Made by a program: the position numbers and the translations under genes. This document shows positions 24,815 through 33,949 of a stretch of DNA of 64,000 nucleotides, in pieces. Source of the DNA: Streptomyces erythrochromogenes (GTDB lineage Bacteria > Actinomycetota > Actinomycetes > Streptomycetales > Streptomycetaceae); NCBI RefSeq assembly GCF_036170895.1, contig NZ_CP108036.1, positions 6,193,501-6,257,500 of the forward strand, read 5' to 3'. Position 1 is the stretch's first letter; every line of letters begins with the position of its first letter. A model generated the notes under the pieces. That model saw nothing but the letters and a program-made list of their open reading frames with translations, searched no databases and was not told the origin of the DNA.

Positions 24815-26236
24815 TCAGCGGGAGGTCAGGGCGAGGGCGCGGTCCAGCGCCTGCAGCAGCCGCCCCGTCGTCGCCCGGTCGCGCACCGCCAGCCGGAGCC
24901 AGGTCCGGTCCAGCCCGGGGAAGGTGTCCCCTCGCCGGACCGCGAAGCCCAGGGCCCGCAGCCGGGTGCGGACCTCTGCTCCGTCCGCCACCTTGATCAG
25001 GACGAACGGCCCCTCGGCCACGCCCGCGACCTCCACCTCGTCGAACTCCGCGAGCCCCGCCAGCAGATGCGCCCGGTCCACCGCGATCCGCCGCGCCGCC
25101 TCCTCCGCCTCGGCCAGCGCCGTCGGAGCCACGCAGGCCTCGGCAGCCACCAGGGCGGGCGTGGACACCGGCCACAGCGGCTGCGCCGCCGCCAGCTTCG
25201 CGATCACCTCGGGCTCGGCCAGCACGTAGCCGATCCGCAGCCCCGCCAGACCCCACGTCTTCGTCAGGCTCCGCAGGACCACCAGCCCCGGCAGGTCCGT
25301 CCGGCCCGCGAGGGCCTCCCGTTCGCCCGGGACGGCGTCCATGAACGCCTCGTCCACCACCAGGATCCGGCCCGGCCGGGCCAGCCGCGCCAGCGTCGCC
25401 GCGGGGTGCAGGACGGACGTCGGGTTGGTCGGATTGCCGATGACCACCAGGTCCGCGTCCTCCGGCACGGCCGCGGGATCGAGCCGGAACCCGTCCGCGG
25501 CCCGCAGCACCACCCGCTCGACCCGGTGGCCGGCGTCCCGCAGGGCCGCCTCCGGCTCGGTGAACTGCGGATGCACCACGACCGGCCGTACGGCGCCCAG
25601 GGCCCGCGCGATCAGCACGAAGGCCTCCGCCGCCCCGGCCGTCAGCAGCACCCGCTCGGCCGGCAGGCCGTGCCGGGCCGCCACCGCCGCGCGGGCGGCC
25701 CGCCCGTCGGGATACGCGGCGAGGTCCCCGAGGGAGGCGGCGATCCGCTGCTTGAGCCACTCCGGGGGCGTGTGCGCCCGTACGTTGACCGCGAGGTCCA
25801 CCAGGGCGGAGCCCGCGTCCACCACCTCGGCGTCCCCGTGGTGGCGCAGGTCGTGCGCCTCGGCCGTGGCCACCGCACAGGTCGCGGACAGCGAACGCCG
25901 CTTGGGCACGAGGAGTTCCCCGCCCGCCATCAGCGCGGCGGCCTCCGCCACCGAGGGAGTCCCGGTCGCGGCCCGCGCCGCCTCCGAGGGGTGCGGTACG
26001 GCGACGGCGGCCAGCCGGTCCGCGGGATAGCCGAGGACGGGCACGCCGAAACGTTCCGCCGCGCCGGCGATCCCCGCCTCGGCCGCCTTCGAGTCCACCG
26101 TGGCCAGCGCCGTGACCGCCTCCGCGGCCAGTCCGGCGCCCCGCAGCGTCTCCTCGACCAGGGCGCAGACCTCCTCGACGGAGACCCCCGCACGGCCGCC
26201 GACCCCGACCACCAGCCGCGTCGTGTACTCGCCCAC
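24815..26236 (-). CDS. cobC: Fused CbiG_C-like domain plus CobC-type PLP enzyme (Rv2231c family)
   Basis: 473 residues in two parts. Residues about 1-120 resemble the C-terminal domain of the cobalamin protein CbiG/CobE: RLVVGVGGRAGVSVEEVCAL, ATVDSKAAEAGIA, VLGYPADRLA, and SVAEAAALMAGGELLVPKRRS. Residues about 130-473 are a fold-type I PLP enzyme like CobC/CobD: VLLTAGAAEAFVLIA, VIGNPTNPTSVL, VVDEAFMDAVPGE and the PLP lysine in RSLTKTWGLAGLRIGY. CobC-type enzymes make the aminopropanol(-phosphate) arm of cobalamin. I prefer GTG 26236, which has GGAGGGAGG 7 bases upstream, over GTG 26284. It is separated from the other cob genes by a ZIP transporter. Confidence 0.87.
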   Translation of the reverse strand: MGEYTTRLVVGVGGRAGVSVEEVCALVEETLRGAGLAAEAVTALATVDSKAAEAGIAGAAERFGVPVLGYPADRLAAVAVPHPSEAARAATGTPSVAEAAALMAGGELLVPKRRSLSATCAVATAEAHDLRHHGDAEVVDAGSALVDLAVNVRAHTPPEWLKQRIAASLGDLAAYPDGRAARAAVAARHGLPAERVLLTAGAAEAFVLIARALGAVRPVVVHPQFTEPEAALRDAGHRVERVVLRAADGFRLDPAAVPEDADLVVIGNPTNPTSVLHPAATLARLARPGRILVVDEAFMDAVPGEREALAGRTDLPGLVVLRSLTKTWGLAGLRIGYVLAEPEVIAKLAAAQPLWPVSTPALVAAEACVAPTALAEAEEAARRIAVDRAHLLAGLAEFDEVEVAGVAEGPFVLIKVADGAEVRTRLRALGFAVRRGDTFPGLDRTWLRLAVRDRATTGRLLQALDRALALTSR

Positions 26237-26368
26237 CTCGGGGCCTCCCTCCGTAGTCACCGTCACCGGCACATCACCCGACACCGGTCATTCATTCGTC
26301 AACACCGCTACGCCGACCGCCCCGACACGGACGTGCGCGCGGGCCGAGGAATCTGTATTCAGGGGCAC

Positions 26369-27094
26369 ATGGCCGTGATCGTGGCGTTGGGCGCGTTCCT
26401 GATGACCCTGCTGGGCGGTTGGACGGCGCAGCGCGTCACCGACCGCCGCCACCTCGTGCTGGGCCTGGCGGGCGGCCTGATGCTCGGCGTCGTCGGCCTC
26501 GACCTGCTCCCGGAAGCCCTGCACGCGGCGGGCAGGGAGGTCTTCGGCGTCCCGCTCGCCCTGCTCCTCTTCGTGGCCGGCTTCCTGGTCGCCCACGTCG
26601 TCGAACGGCTGCTGGCCGTGCGCCAGGCCGCGCACGGCGCCGAGAACGGTGCGCGCGTCCCGGAGGTCGGGCTCACCGCGGCCTCCGCGATGGTCGGCCA
26701 CAGCCTCGCCGACGGGGTGGCGCTCGGCGCGGCCTTCCAGGTCGGCGGCGGGATGGGCGTGGCCGTGGCGCTGGCCGTGATCACCCACGACTTCGCCGAC
26801 GGGTTCAACACGTACACGCTCACCAGCCTCTACGGCAACGACCGCCGCAAGGCCCTGATGATGCTCTTCGCGGACGCGGTCGCCCCGGTGGTGGGCGCCG
26901 CGTCCACTTTGCTCTTCACCCTTCCGGAGGAACCCCTCGGCGCGTACCTCGGGTTCTTCGGAGGCCTGCTGCTCTACCTCGCGGCCGCCGAGATCCTGCC
27001 CGAGGCGCACCACAAGCACCCCGCCCTGTCCACGCTGATGTGCACGGTGGGCGGGGTGGCCGGGATCTGGCTGGTGGTGGGCATCGCGGAGTGA
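26369..27094 (+). CDS. ZIP-family divalent metal transporter
   Basis: 241 residues with about 7-8 membrane helices. Metal-site helices are visible: GHSLADGVALGAAF, THDFADGFNTYTL and AAEILPEAHHKHP, the ZIP pattern of His/Asp/Glu pairs. A short His-containing loop (AAHGAENG) lies after helix 3. ZIP proteins import Zn2+, Fe2+, Mn2+ or Co2+. Its position within the cobalamin genes, divergent from cobC and convergent (11-bp gap) with cobB, makes cobalt import an attractive but untested idea. The start ATG at 26369 follows AGGGGCAC. Confidence 0.85.
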   Translation: MAVIVALGAFLMTLLGGWTAQRVTDRRHLVLGLAGGLMLGVVGLDLLPEALHAAGREVFGVPLALLLFVAGFLVAHVVERLLAVRQAAHGAENGARVPEVGLTAASAMVGHSLADGVALGAAFQVGGGMGVAVALAVITHDFADGFNTYTLTSLYGNDRRKALMMLFADAVAPVVGAASTLLFTLPEEPLGAYLGFFGGLLLYLAAAEILPEAHHKHPALSTLMCTVGGVAGIWLVVGIAE

Positions 27095-27105
27095 GCCGAC
27101 AGGGT

Positions 27106-28533
27106 TCACCGCCGTGCTGCCGCGGCTTCCCGCACGGCCGCCGTCCGCGCGGCCGCGGCCTCGGTGAAGCGGCGGGCGACGGACGGCTCCGCCGCCCAGT
27201 GCGTGTGCAGATAGCTGGCGTGCACACCCTCCTGGACGAAGCCCTCGACCCGGCGCTCGGGATGCGTGAACCCCCATGCGGGAGCGGCCCCGGCGCCCGG
27301 CTCGATCACCGTCCGGTGGAACTCGTGCCCGCGCAGCCGGGTACCGGCCGCCGCCAGCGAGCTGTCGGACACCGCCACCGCCTCGCGGTAGCCGAGGGTC
27401 AGCCGCTCCGACATCCGCGCGTCCGCGTCGAGCACCCCGCACATGGGCTTGCCGTCCAGCGACCGCGCCAGGTACAGCAGCCCGGCGCACTCGGCCGCCA
27501 CCGGACCGCCGGCCGCGGCGAACGCGGAAACGGCCTGGCGCAGCGCCCCGTTGGCGGACAGCTCGGGCGCGTACACCTCCGGGAAGCCGCCGCCGATCAC
27601 CAGGCCGCCGGTCCCCTCGGGCAGTGCCTCGTCCCGCAGCGGGTCGAAGGTGACGACTTCCGCCCCCGCGGCGCGCAGCAGCTCGGAGTGCTCGGCGTAC
27701 GAGAACGTGAACGCGGGCCCGCCGGCGACCGCGATGACCGGTGCGGACGCGCCGGGGGCGCCGCCCCCGGACCCCCGCGCCTCGAACGCCGGCGGGGCCG
27801 CATGTGGCGACCACGGCTCGCAGGACAGCGGCGGGGCCGTCCGCGCCAGCGCCATCAGCGCGTCCAGGTCGCAGCCCGCCCGCACCTGTTCGGCCAGCGC
27901 CGCCACGGCGGCCAGCGCGTCGGCGTGCCGCTCGGCCACCGGCACCAGCCCCAGGTGGCGCGAGGGCGTGGCCACCTGCGGGGCCCGCCGCAGGACACCG
28001 AGCACCGGCATCCCCGCCTCCTCCAGGGCCTCCCGCAGCATCACCTCGTGCCGGTCGGAGCCGACCTTGTTGAGGATCACGCCGCCGAGGCGCACCTGCG
28101 GGTCGAAGGAGGCGAAGCCGTGCACCAGCGCCGCCACCGACCGCGACTGCGAGGAGGCGTCGACCACCAGCACCACCGGCGCCCGCAGCAGCTTCGCCAC
28201 CTGCGCCGTCGATGCCAGCTCGCCCCGGCCCGCGGCCCCGTCGTAGAGCCCCATCACGCCCTCGACCACGGCCAGGTCGCACCCGGCCGCCCCGTGCGCG
28301 AACAGCGGAGCGACCAGCTCCGGCCCGCACATGAAGGCGTCGAGGTTGCGTCCCGGCCGGCCGGTGGCCAGCGCGTGGTAGCCGGGGTCGATGTAGTCGG
28401 GCCCGGCCTTGTGCGGGGACACGGCGAGGCCGCACTCCGCGAAGGCCGCCATCAGGCCCGTGGCCACGGTGGTCTTGCCGCTGCCGGACGACGGCGCGGC
28501 GACGACCAGCCGGGGAACGTCGAACGAAGTCAC
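27106..28533 (-). CDS. cobB: Cobyrinate a,c-diamide synthase (CobB/CbiA)
   Basis: 475 residues. The N-terminal ATP-dependent synthetase domain has the P-loop APSSGSGKTTVATG, PHKAGPDYIDPGYH and VVEGVMGLYDGAAGR. The C-terminal class-I-like glutamine amidotransferase domain has the Cys nucleophile in AAECAGLLYLARSLDG and the partner His near SYLHTHW. It amidates the a and c side chains of cobyrinic acid using glutamine. The GTG start overlaps the cobO stop (GTGA). The linker between the two domains (GSGGGAPGASAP region) is encoded by a copy of a Streptomyces intergenic repeat, described separately. Confidence 0.92.
   Translation of the reverse strand: MTSFDVPRLVVAAPSSGSGKTTVATGLMAAFAECGLAVSPHKAGPDYIDPGYHALATGRPGRNLDAFMCGPELVAPLFAHGAAGCDLAVVEGVMGLYDGAAGRGELASTAQVAKLLRAPVVLVVDASSQSRSVAALVHGFASFDPQVRLGGVILNKVGSDRHEVMLREALEEAGMPVLGVLRRAPQVATPSRHLGLVPVAERHADALAAVAALAEQVRAGCDLDALMALARTAPPLSCEPWSPHAAPPAFEARGSGGGAPGASAPVIAVAGGPAFTFSYAEHSELLRAAGAEVVTFDPLRDEALPEGTGGLVIGGGFPEVYAPELSANGALRQAVSAFAAAGGPVAAECAGLLYLARSLDGKPMCGVLDADARMSERLTLGYREAVAVSDSSLAAAGTRLRGHEFHRTVIEPGAGAAPAWGFTHPERRVEGFVQEGVHASYLHTHWAAEPSVARRFTEAAAARTAAVREAAAARR
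27755..27799. repeat. Intergenic-type repeat embedded in the cobB reading frame
   Basis: The segment starts GGGGCGCCGCCCCCGGACCC and ends near CGCCGGCGGGGCC. Over about 45 bases it matches the left part of the element at 31292-31368, with a few substitutions and one-base indels. On the cobB strand it encodes the Gly/Ala/Pro linker between the synthetase and amidotransferase domains. Its presence in a coding sequence suggests insertion of a mobile or palindromic repeat into a tolerant linker. Confidence 0.6.
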
Positions 28534-29129
28534 CACTCGATGCCCTTCTGGCCCTTCTGGCCGGCGTCCATCGGGTGCTTGACCTTCGTCATCTCGGTGA
28601 CGAGGTCCGCGAACTCCACCAGCTTCTCCGGCGCGTTGCGGCCCGTGATCACCACGTGCTGGGTGCCGGGACGGCTCCGCAGCACCTCGATGACCTCGTC
28701 GACGTCGATCCAGCCCCAGTGCATCGGGTACGCGAACTCGTCGAGCACGTACAGCTTGTGCGTCTCGGCGGCCAGATCGCGCTTGACCTGCTCCCAGCCC
28801 TCCTTCGCCGCCTGCTCGTTGTCGAGCTGCGCGTCCCGCTGGACCCAGGACCAGCCCTCGCCCATCTTGTGCCAGACGACGGTGCCGCCCTCGCCGGAGG
28901 CGCCGAGCACCTTGAGCGCGTTCTCCTCGCCGACCTTCCACTTCGCCGACTTGACGAACTGGAACACCCCGATCGGCCAGCCCTGGTTCCAGGCGCGCAG
29001 CGCCAGCCCGAAGGCGGCCGTGGACTTGCCCTTGCCGGGTCCGGTGTGGACGAAGACGAGCGGGCGGTTGCGGCGCTGGCGCGTGGTGAGCCCGTCGTCC
29101 GGAACGACGGACGGCTGTCCCTGAGGCAT
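28530..29129 (-). CDS. cobO: Cob(I)yrinic acid a,c-diamide adenosyltransferase (CobO type)
   Basis: 199 residues, the usual CobO/BtuR length. P-loop FVHTGPGKGKSTAAFGLALR, then IGVFQFVKSAKWKVGEENAL and LYVLDEFAYPMHWGWIDVDEV, followed by HVVITGRNAPEKLVEFADLV. It transfers the 5'-deoxyadenosyl group from ATP to the reduced corrinoid cobalt. Start and stop are interlocked with its neighbours: the chelatase stop TAATG overlaps its ATG, and its own stop overlaps the cobB GTG. The three are therefore translated as one unit. Confidence 0.95.
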   Translation of the reverse strand: MPQGQPSVVPDDGLTTRQRRNRPLVFVHTGPGKGKSTAAFGLALRAWNQGWPIGVFQFVKSAKWKVGEENALKVLGASGEGGTVVWHKMGEGWSWVQRDAQLDNEQAAKEGWEQVKRDLAAETHKLYVLDEFAYPMHWGWIDVDEVIEVLRSRPGTQHVVITGRNAPEKLVEFADLVTEMTKVKHPMDAGQKGQKGIEW

Positions 29130-31255
29130 TACGCGGCCCTCCTGGTGGTGTGGGTGGCGGGAGTTGTCACTGCGGTACGTACGTCCTTCACGAGTCCGGC
29201 CAGGGAGTCGGCCCGCAGCCCGTCTAGGGTGACGGCCGGCCCGCCGAGGTCGGCGGCCAGAGCCCCGGCCAGTCCCAGCCGGACCGGCCCCGACTCGCAG
29301 TCCACGACGACGGACGCGACCCCGTCGGCGGCCAGCAGCCGGGCACTGCGCGCCGTCAGCTCGCGCGGGTCGCCGCCGACGGCCCCGGCCGAGGTGGCCC
29401 GCCCGTCGGTGACCACGACCAGCAGCGGACGGCGGCTCGGATCCCGCAGCCGCTCGATCCGCAGCACCTCGCGGGCCTTCAGCAGCCCGGACCCGAGCGG
29501 GGTGCGGCCGCCGGTGGGCAGCTTCTCCAGTCGGGCGGCGGCCGCGTCCACCGAGGAGGTGGGAGGCAGCGCCAGCTCGGCGGCGGCGCCCCGGAAGGTG
29601 ATCAGTCCGACCTTGTCCCGCCGCTGGTAGGCGTCCAGGAGCAGCGACAGCACGGCGCCCTTGACCGCGCTCATCCGCTGCCGGGCGGCCATGGAGCCGG
29701 AGGCGTCGACCACGAAGAGGACGAGGTTGCCCTCGCGGCCCTCACGGGTGGCCTGGCGCAGGTCGTCCTTGCGGATCACCAGGCCGCGCCCGGTGCGGCC
29801 GCGCGCCTTCTGGTGCGGGGCGGCCGCGTGCACGGTGGCCGCCAGGTGCAGCTTCGTGAGCTGGCCGCGGGGGCGCTGGGCGCCGGTGGTGCGGCCGTGC
29901 GCGGTGCGGGCGCGCGAACGCCGCCCTGCGGCGCCCTCACCGAGCCCCGGAACGCTCAGCATCTTGGTCCGGAACGGCTCGGCCGCCCGTACGGCGGCCT
30001 GCTCGGGCCCGCCGGCCTCCTGGGCGGGGGACTGCGGGGCGCCTTCCGGAGCGTCCGCGGGAGCCTCGGCGGGCTCCGCCGGGTGCTGCGCGTCCTGGGG
30101 TCCGCCGCCCTGCGGGGGCACACCGCCGCCGTCGGGGCCGCCGCCGTCGTCCGGGCCCTGCGGGTTCTCGGGGCCCCCGTCCGGGTCGGGCTCCGGGTCG
30201 GTACCGGGGTCCGGCTCCGGGTCCGGCTCGTCCTGCGGCTCCTCGTCGGGGAACTGGTCGAGGATCTGGTCCAGCTTGTCCTCGTCCAGGCCCGGCGCGT
30301 CGAAGGGGTTGCGGCGCCGCCGGTGGGGGAGCGCGAGCAGGGCGGCCTGCCGTACGTCCTCCTTCAGCACGGTCGTCCGGCCCGCCCAGGCGGCCAGCGC
30401 GGTCGCGGTCCGCGCCATCACGATGTCGGCCCGCATGCCGTCGACCTCGAAGCCGGCGCAGGTCGCGGCGATCTGCAGGAGCGCGTTGTCGCCGAGGCGG
30501 ACCTGCGGCAGCAGCGCCCGCGCGGCCACGACCCGGGCGCGGACCTCGTGCTCGTCCCCCGACCAGCGGGCGGCGAAGCCCGCGGGGTCGTCCTCGTAGG
30601 CGAGCCGGCGGCGGACGACCTCCACCCGCTGGGCGGGCTCGCGGGAGGCGGCGACCTCCACGGTCAGCCCGAAGCGGTCGAGGAGCTGCGGGCGCAGCTC
30701 GCCCTCCTCCGGGTTCATGGTGCCGACGAGCAGGAACCGGGCCGCGTGCCGGACCGAGACGCCCTCGCGCTCCACGTACGAGGCGCCCATCGCGGCGGCG
30801 TCCAGCAGCAGGTCGATCAGGTGGTCGTGGAGGAGGTTGACCTCGTCGACGTAGAGGATCCCGCGGTGGGCGTCGGCCAGCAGCCCCGGCTCGAAGGCCT
30901 TCACGCCCTCGGCGAGGGCCCGTTCGATGTCGAGGGCGCCGACGAGGCGGTCCTCGGAGGCGCCGACGGGCAGCTCCACCATGCGGGCCGGCCGGGCGCC
31001 GCCGGGGCCGGCCTCGTGCGGACCGTCGGGGCAGTCCGGGTCCGGCGCGACGGGCGCGCACGAGAAGCGGCAGCCGGGCACGACGTCGACCTGCGGCAGC
31101 AGCGTCGACAGCGCGCGCACGGCGGTGGACTTGGCGGTCCCCTTCTCGCCGCGTACGAGCACACCGCCGACCGCCGGGCTCACGGCGTTCAGCAGGAGCG
31201 CCAGCCGCAGGTCGGTCTGGCCGACCACCGCGGTGAACGGATAGGGCGTGCTCAT
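29129..31255 (-). CDS. Fused ChlI/ChlD-type (AAA+ plus VWA) metal chelatase subunit, putative cobaltochelatase
   Basis: 708 residues. The AAA+ module (about 1-330) has Walker A GEKGTAKST (36-44) and Walker B ILYVDEVNLLHDHLIDLLLD, plus a Cys-containing insert after DVVPGCRFSC. A long acidic Pro/Asp/Glu/Gly linker (about 345-440) follows. A C-terminal VWA domain has the MIDAS motif FVVDASGSMAARQ and the later TDGRATSAG. Such subunits supply ATP-driven remodelling to a large H/N-type catalytic subunit (CobN or ChlH). No cobN lies beside it here. AAGGAG precedes the ATG at 31255. Confidence 0.88.
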   Translation of the reverse strand: MSTPYPFTAVVGQTDLRLALLLNAVSPAVGGVLVRGEKGTAKSTAVRALSTLLPQVDVVPGCRFSCAPVAPDPDCPDGPHEAGPGGARPARMVELPVGASEDRLVGALDIERALAEGVKAFEPGLLADAHRGILYVDEVNLLHDHLIDLLLDAAAMGASYVEREGVSVRHAARFLLVGTMNPEEGELRPQLLDRFGLTVEVAASREPAQRVEVVRRRLAYEDDPAGFAARWSGDEHEVRARVVAARALLPQVRLGDNALLQIAATCAGFEVDGMRADIVMARTATALAAWAGRTTVLKEDVRQAALLALPHRRRRNPFDAPGLDEDKLDQILDQFPDEEPQDEPDPEPDPGTDPEPDPDGGPENPQGPDDGGGPDGGGVPPQGGGPQDAQHPAEPAEAPADAPEGAPQSPAQEAGGPEQAAVRAAEPFRTKMLSVPGLGEGAAGRRSRARTAHGRTTGAQRPRGQLTKLHLAATVHAAAPHQKARGRTGRGLVIRKDDLRQATREGREGNLVLFVVDASGSMAARQRMSAVKGAVLSLLLDAYQRRDKVGLITFRGAAAELALPPTSSVDAAAARLEKLPTGGRTPLGSGLLKAREVLRIERLRDPSRRPLLVVVTDGRATSAGAVGGDPRELTARSARLLAADGVASVVVDCESGPVRLGLAGALAADLGGPAVTLDGLRADSLAGLVKDVRTAVTTPATHTTRRAA

Positions 31256-31291
31256 GCGTTGCTCACTCCTTGGAAGGTGCGGACCGTTACT

Positions 31292-31368
31292 GGGGCGCCG
31301 CCCCAGACCCCGCGCCCCGATCGCCGGCGGGGCTGAGATCCCAGCCTCGCCGGCGATCGGGGCGCGGG
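31292..31368. repeat. Long palindromic Streptomyces-type repeat between cobQ and the chelatase gene
   Basis: A 27-bp stem (31309-31335 with 31342-31368, one G-T pair, 6-base loop) is built around the core GATCGCCGGCG. It is flanked by GGGGCGCCGCCCCAGACCCC on one side and CGGGTCCGGGCAGAGCCCGG on the other. Sequences of this kind recur between Streptomyces genes (from memory). It lies in the 178-bp cobQ-chelatase gap. As RNA it would be a very stable hairpin that could terminate or protect the cob transcript. A partial copy lies in cobB. Confidence 0.8.
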
Positions 31369-31433
31369 TCCGGGCAGAGCCCGGTTTCGGGTAGGGGCGG
31401 GGCGGGGGAGAGCCGCCCGCGGGGCGGGGCGCG

Positions 31434-32954
31434 TCACGGCGCGCCCGGAGGGAGGAACGGGAGGCCGGCCGGGGCGCCGGCTTCGATCAGGCCCAGCAGC
31501 GCGTCCGTGTCCGCGTGCTGTTCGATCAGGTCGCCCAGCAGGTCGAGCTGTTCCTCGCGCAGAGCGGCGAAGGAGGTGTCCGGGGCCGGTACGAACCGCC
31601 GTCCGGCGGCCGCCGCCACCTCCCGCAGGAACGCCCGGCGGAAGCCGTCCGACTCCAGCGAGCCGTGCCAGTGCGTACCCCACACCGCACCGACCCGGCA
31701 GCCGTCCAGGAACGGCTCCCCGCCCAGGACCTCGGCCACCCCGTGGTGGATCTCGTACCCCTCGACAGGTTCCCCGAGCGCCGAGCCGACCGGCCGCGCC
31801 AGGGTCTTCTCCCGTTCGAAGCGGACGCGTACGGGCAGCAGCCCCAGGCCCTCCACCGAGCCCGCCCGCGATTCGACGTCGTCCTCGATGTGCTCGCCCA
31901 GGGCCTGGAAGCCGCCGCAGATGCCCAGTACCGGCCGGCCCTCGGCGGCCCGCCGCGCCAGCGCGTCCGCCAGCCCTCGTTCGCGCAGCCACGCCAGTGC
32001 CTTCACCGTGCCGCGGGTGCCCGGTACGACGACCAGGTCCGCGTCGGCCAGCTCCTCGGCGCGGTCCACGAAGCGCACCACGACCCCCGGCTCGGCCGCG
32101 AGCGCGTCGACGTCCGTGAAGTTCGACATCAGCGGCACCGCGCACACGGCGACCCGCAGCACGTCCTCGCCCACGGGCGGCGCCACCACGGACTCGCGGA
32201 CGGCGCCCCGCAGGGAGACGCGCAGGCCGTCCTCCTCGTCGATGCCCAGCCCGTGCTGGAACGGCAGCACCCCGTAGGTCGCCCGACCGGTCAGGCCGCG
32301 CAGCATCTCCATGCCCGGCTCCAGCAGCGACACGTCGCCGCGGAACTTGTTGACCAGGTACCCGGCGATCAGCGCCTGGTCCTGCGGGGAGAGCAGCGCC
32401 GTCGTCCCGAAGAAGGACGCGAAGACCCCGCCGCGGTCGATGTCGCCGACCACGACCACCGGGAAGCGCGCGGCCCGCGCGATGCCCATGTTCACGATGT
32501 CGGTCCGGCGCAGGTTGATCTCCGCCGGACTGCCGGCCCCCTCGCAGATCACGGCGTCATACGTGCCCCGAAGCTGCTCCAGGCAGTCCGTGACGATGCC
32601 GAGGAGCTGCTCCTGGCGCCCGCCGTGGTAGCCGCGAGCGCTCATCTCGCCCACGGGCTTGCCCAGCAGTACGACCTGGCTGCTGCGGTCGCTGCCGGGC
32701 TTGAGCAGCACCGGGTTCATCAGCGCGGTCGGCTCCACGCGGGCCGCCTGGGCCTGCATCGCCTGGGCGCGCCCGATCTCGGCGCCCTCCCGGGTGACGA
32801 AGGAGTTCAGCGACATGTTCTGCGCCTTGAAGGGCGCCACCTTCACGCCCTGGCGGGCCAGCCAGCGGCAGATGCCCGCTGTGACCACGCTCTTGCCCGC
32901 GTCCGACGTGGTGCCCGCGACCAGCAGGCCCCCGCCGCGCCTCGTGCCGCTCAT
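31434..32954 (-). CDS. cobQ: Cobyric acid synthase (CobQ/CbiP)
   Basis: 506 residues. Synthetase domain: [20 protein letters not shown] (P-loop), [32 protein letters not shown] and [10 protein letters not shown]. Glutamine amidotransferase domain: [27 protein letters not shown], the Cys nucleophile in [20 protein letters not shown], and the His in [18 protein letters not shown]. It performs four amidations of adenosyl-cobyrinate diamide to adenosyl-cobyrate. Its ATG overlaps the cobD stop (ATGA). The downstream side is the palindromic repeat before the chelatase gene. Confidence 0.95.
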   Translation of the reverse strand: MSGTRRGGGLLVAGTTSDAGKSVVTAGICRWLARQGVKVAPFKAQNMSLNSFVTREGAEIGRAQAMQAQAARVEPTALMNPVLLKPGSDRSSQVVLLGKPVGEMSARGYHGGRQEQLLGIVTDCLEQLRGTYDAVICEGAGSPAEINLRRTDIVNMGIARAARFPVVVVGDIDRGGVFASFFGTTALLSPQDQALIAGYLVNKFRGDVSLLEPGMEMLRGLTGRATYGVLPFQHGLGIDEEDGLRVSLRGAVRESVVAPPVGEDVLRVAVCAVPLMSNFTDVDALAAEPGVVVRFVDRAEELADADLVVVPGTRGTVKALAWLRERGLADALARRAAEGRPVLGICGGFQALGEHIEDDVESRAGSVEGLGLLPVRVRFEREKTLARPVGSALGEPVEGYEIHHGVAEVLGGEPFLDGCRVGAVWGTHWHGSLESDGFRRAFLREVAAAAGRRFVPAPDTSFAALREEQLDLLGDLIEQHADTDALLGLIEAGAPAGLPFLPPGAP

Positions 32955-33907
32955 GCGCGTCCCCCTCGTGCTCGTGCCAGCAGCAGCCGGGTGGCCACGC
33001 AGGCGCCCAGGGCCAGCCACGTCACCTGCCGCGACAGCCGTACCGCCCGCTCGATGTCCGCGACCTCCACCGGCCGCCCCGCCCCGCCGTTCAGCACGGC
33101 CCGGTGCTCCACCCGGCCGCCGTAGGCCAGGGTCCCGCCCAGTCTGACGCCGAGCGCCCCGGCGAAGGAGGCCTCGACGGGACCGGCATTCGGGCTCGGG
33201 TGCGCGGCGGCGTCCGCGCGCCAGGCGCGCACGGCTCCGCGCCGGTCGGGGCCGGCCACCACGGCGGCCAGGGCCGTCAGCCGGGCGCCGGGCCAGCCGG
33301 CGAGGTCGTCGAGCCGGGCGGAGGCCCAGCCGTAGCGCAGGTAGCGGGGGGACTTGTGGCCGACCATCGCGTCCAGCGTGTTGACGGCGCGGAACGCCAG
33401 CAGTCCGGGGACCCCGGCGGCGGCGCCCCACACCAGGGCCCCGACCACCGCGTCGGAGGTGTTCTCGGCGACGGACTCCACGACGGCCCGGGCCATCTGC
33501 TGTCCGTCCAGGGAATGCGGGTCGCGGCCGCACAGGTGCGGCAGCCGCTCGCGGGCCACCTCGACGTCCCCGGCGGCGAGCGCGCCGCCGATGGCACGGG
33601 CCTCCCGGCCCAGCGAGGTGCCGCCCACGACGGCCCAGGTGGCGGCGGCGGTCAATGCGATACGCGCGGCCGCGGGGCGGGAGCGCACAGAGCGGGCGCC
33701 CAGCGCGCCGACGACGGCCGCGCCCCCGGCGCACAGCAGGGTGTGCAGGACGCCCCGGCCGCGGTCGTCACGCCACAGGGAGCGCTCGACTGCGGCGGCG
33801 GCTCGTCCGAAGGCGGCCACGGGGTGCCCTCGGCGGGGATCACCGAGGATCCGGTCGCCGATCAGGCCCGCCGTGGCGCCGTACGCGAAGACGCGATCGG
33901 CACGCAT
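32951..33907 (-). CDS. cobD: Adenosylcobinamide-phosphate synthase (CobD/CbiB)
   Basis: 318 residues of integral membrane protein. It starts [28 protein letters not shown] (the conserved D...GDP...HPV opening of CbiB). It continues with [47 protein letters not shown] and the late [19 protein letters not shown]. It attaches the aminopropanol(-phosphate) arm to cobyric acid. The gene is first in the riboswitch-led transcript and is coupled to cobQ. The ATG at 33907 has GAGTGAGGAC about 15-20 bases upstream, a weak site that the riboswitch could control. Confidence 0.93.
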   Translation of the reverse strand: MRADRVFAYGATAGLIGDRILGDPRRGHPVAAFGRAAAAVERSLWRDDRGRGVLHTLLCAGGAAVVGALGARSVRSRPAAARIALTAAATWAVVGGTSLGREARAIGGALAAGDVEVARERLPHLCGRDPHSLDGQQMARAVVESVAENTSDAVVGALVWGAAAGVPGLLAFRAVNTLDAMVGHKSPRYLRYGWASARLDDLAGWPGARLTALAAVVAGPDRRGAVRAWRADAAAHPSPNAGPVEASFAGALGVRLGGTLAYGGRVEHRAVLNGGAGRPVEVADIERAVRLSRQVTWLALGACVATRLLLARARGGRA

Positions 33908-33949
33908 GGTGGCAGGTATGTCCTCACTCAGGGTCCGCGCCCTGGTTCG

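Noticed and set aside
24809..26368. N-terminal extension of the ZIP transporter frame
   Set aside because: The upstream part is antisense to cobC. The family N-terminus and an AGGGG ribosome site place the start at 26369.
31292..31368. Palindromic element as an insertion sequence or MITE with a transposase nearby
   Set aside because: No transposase, terminal inverted repeats of an IS or target duplication are visible. I treat it as a repeat/hairpin only.
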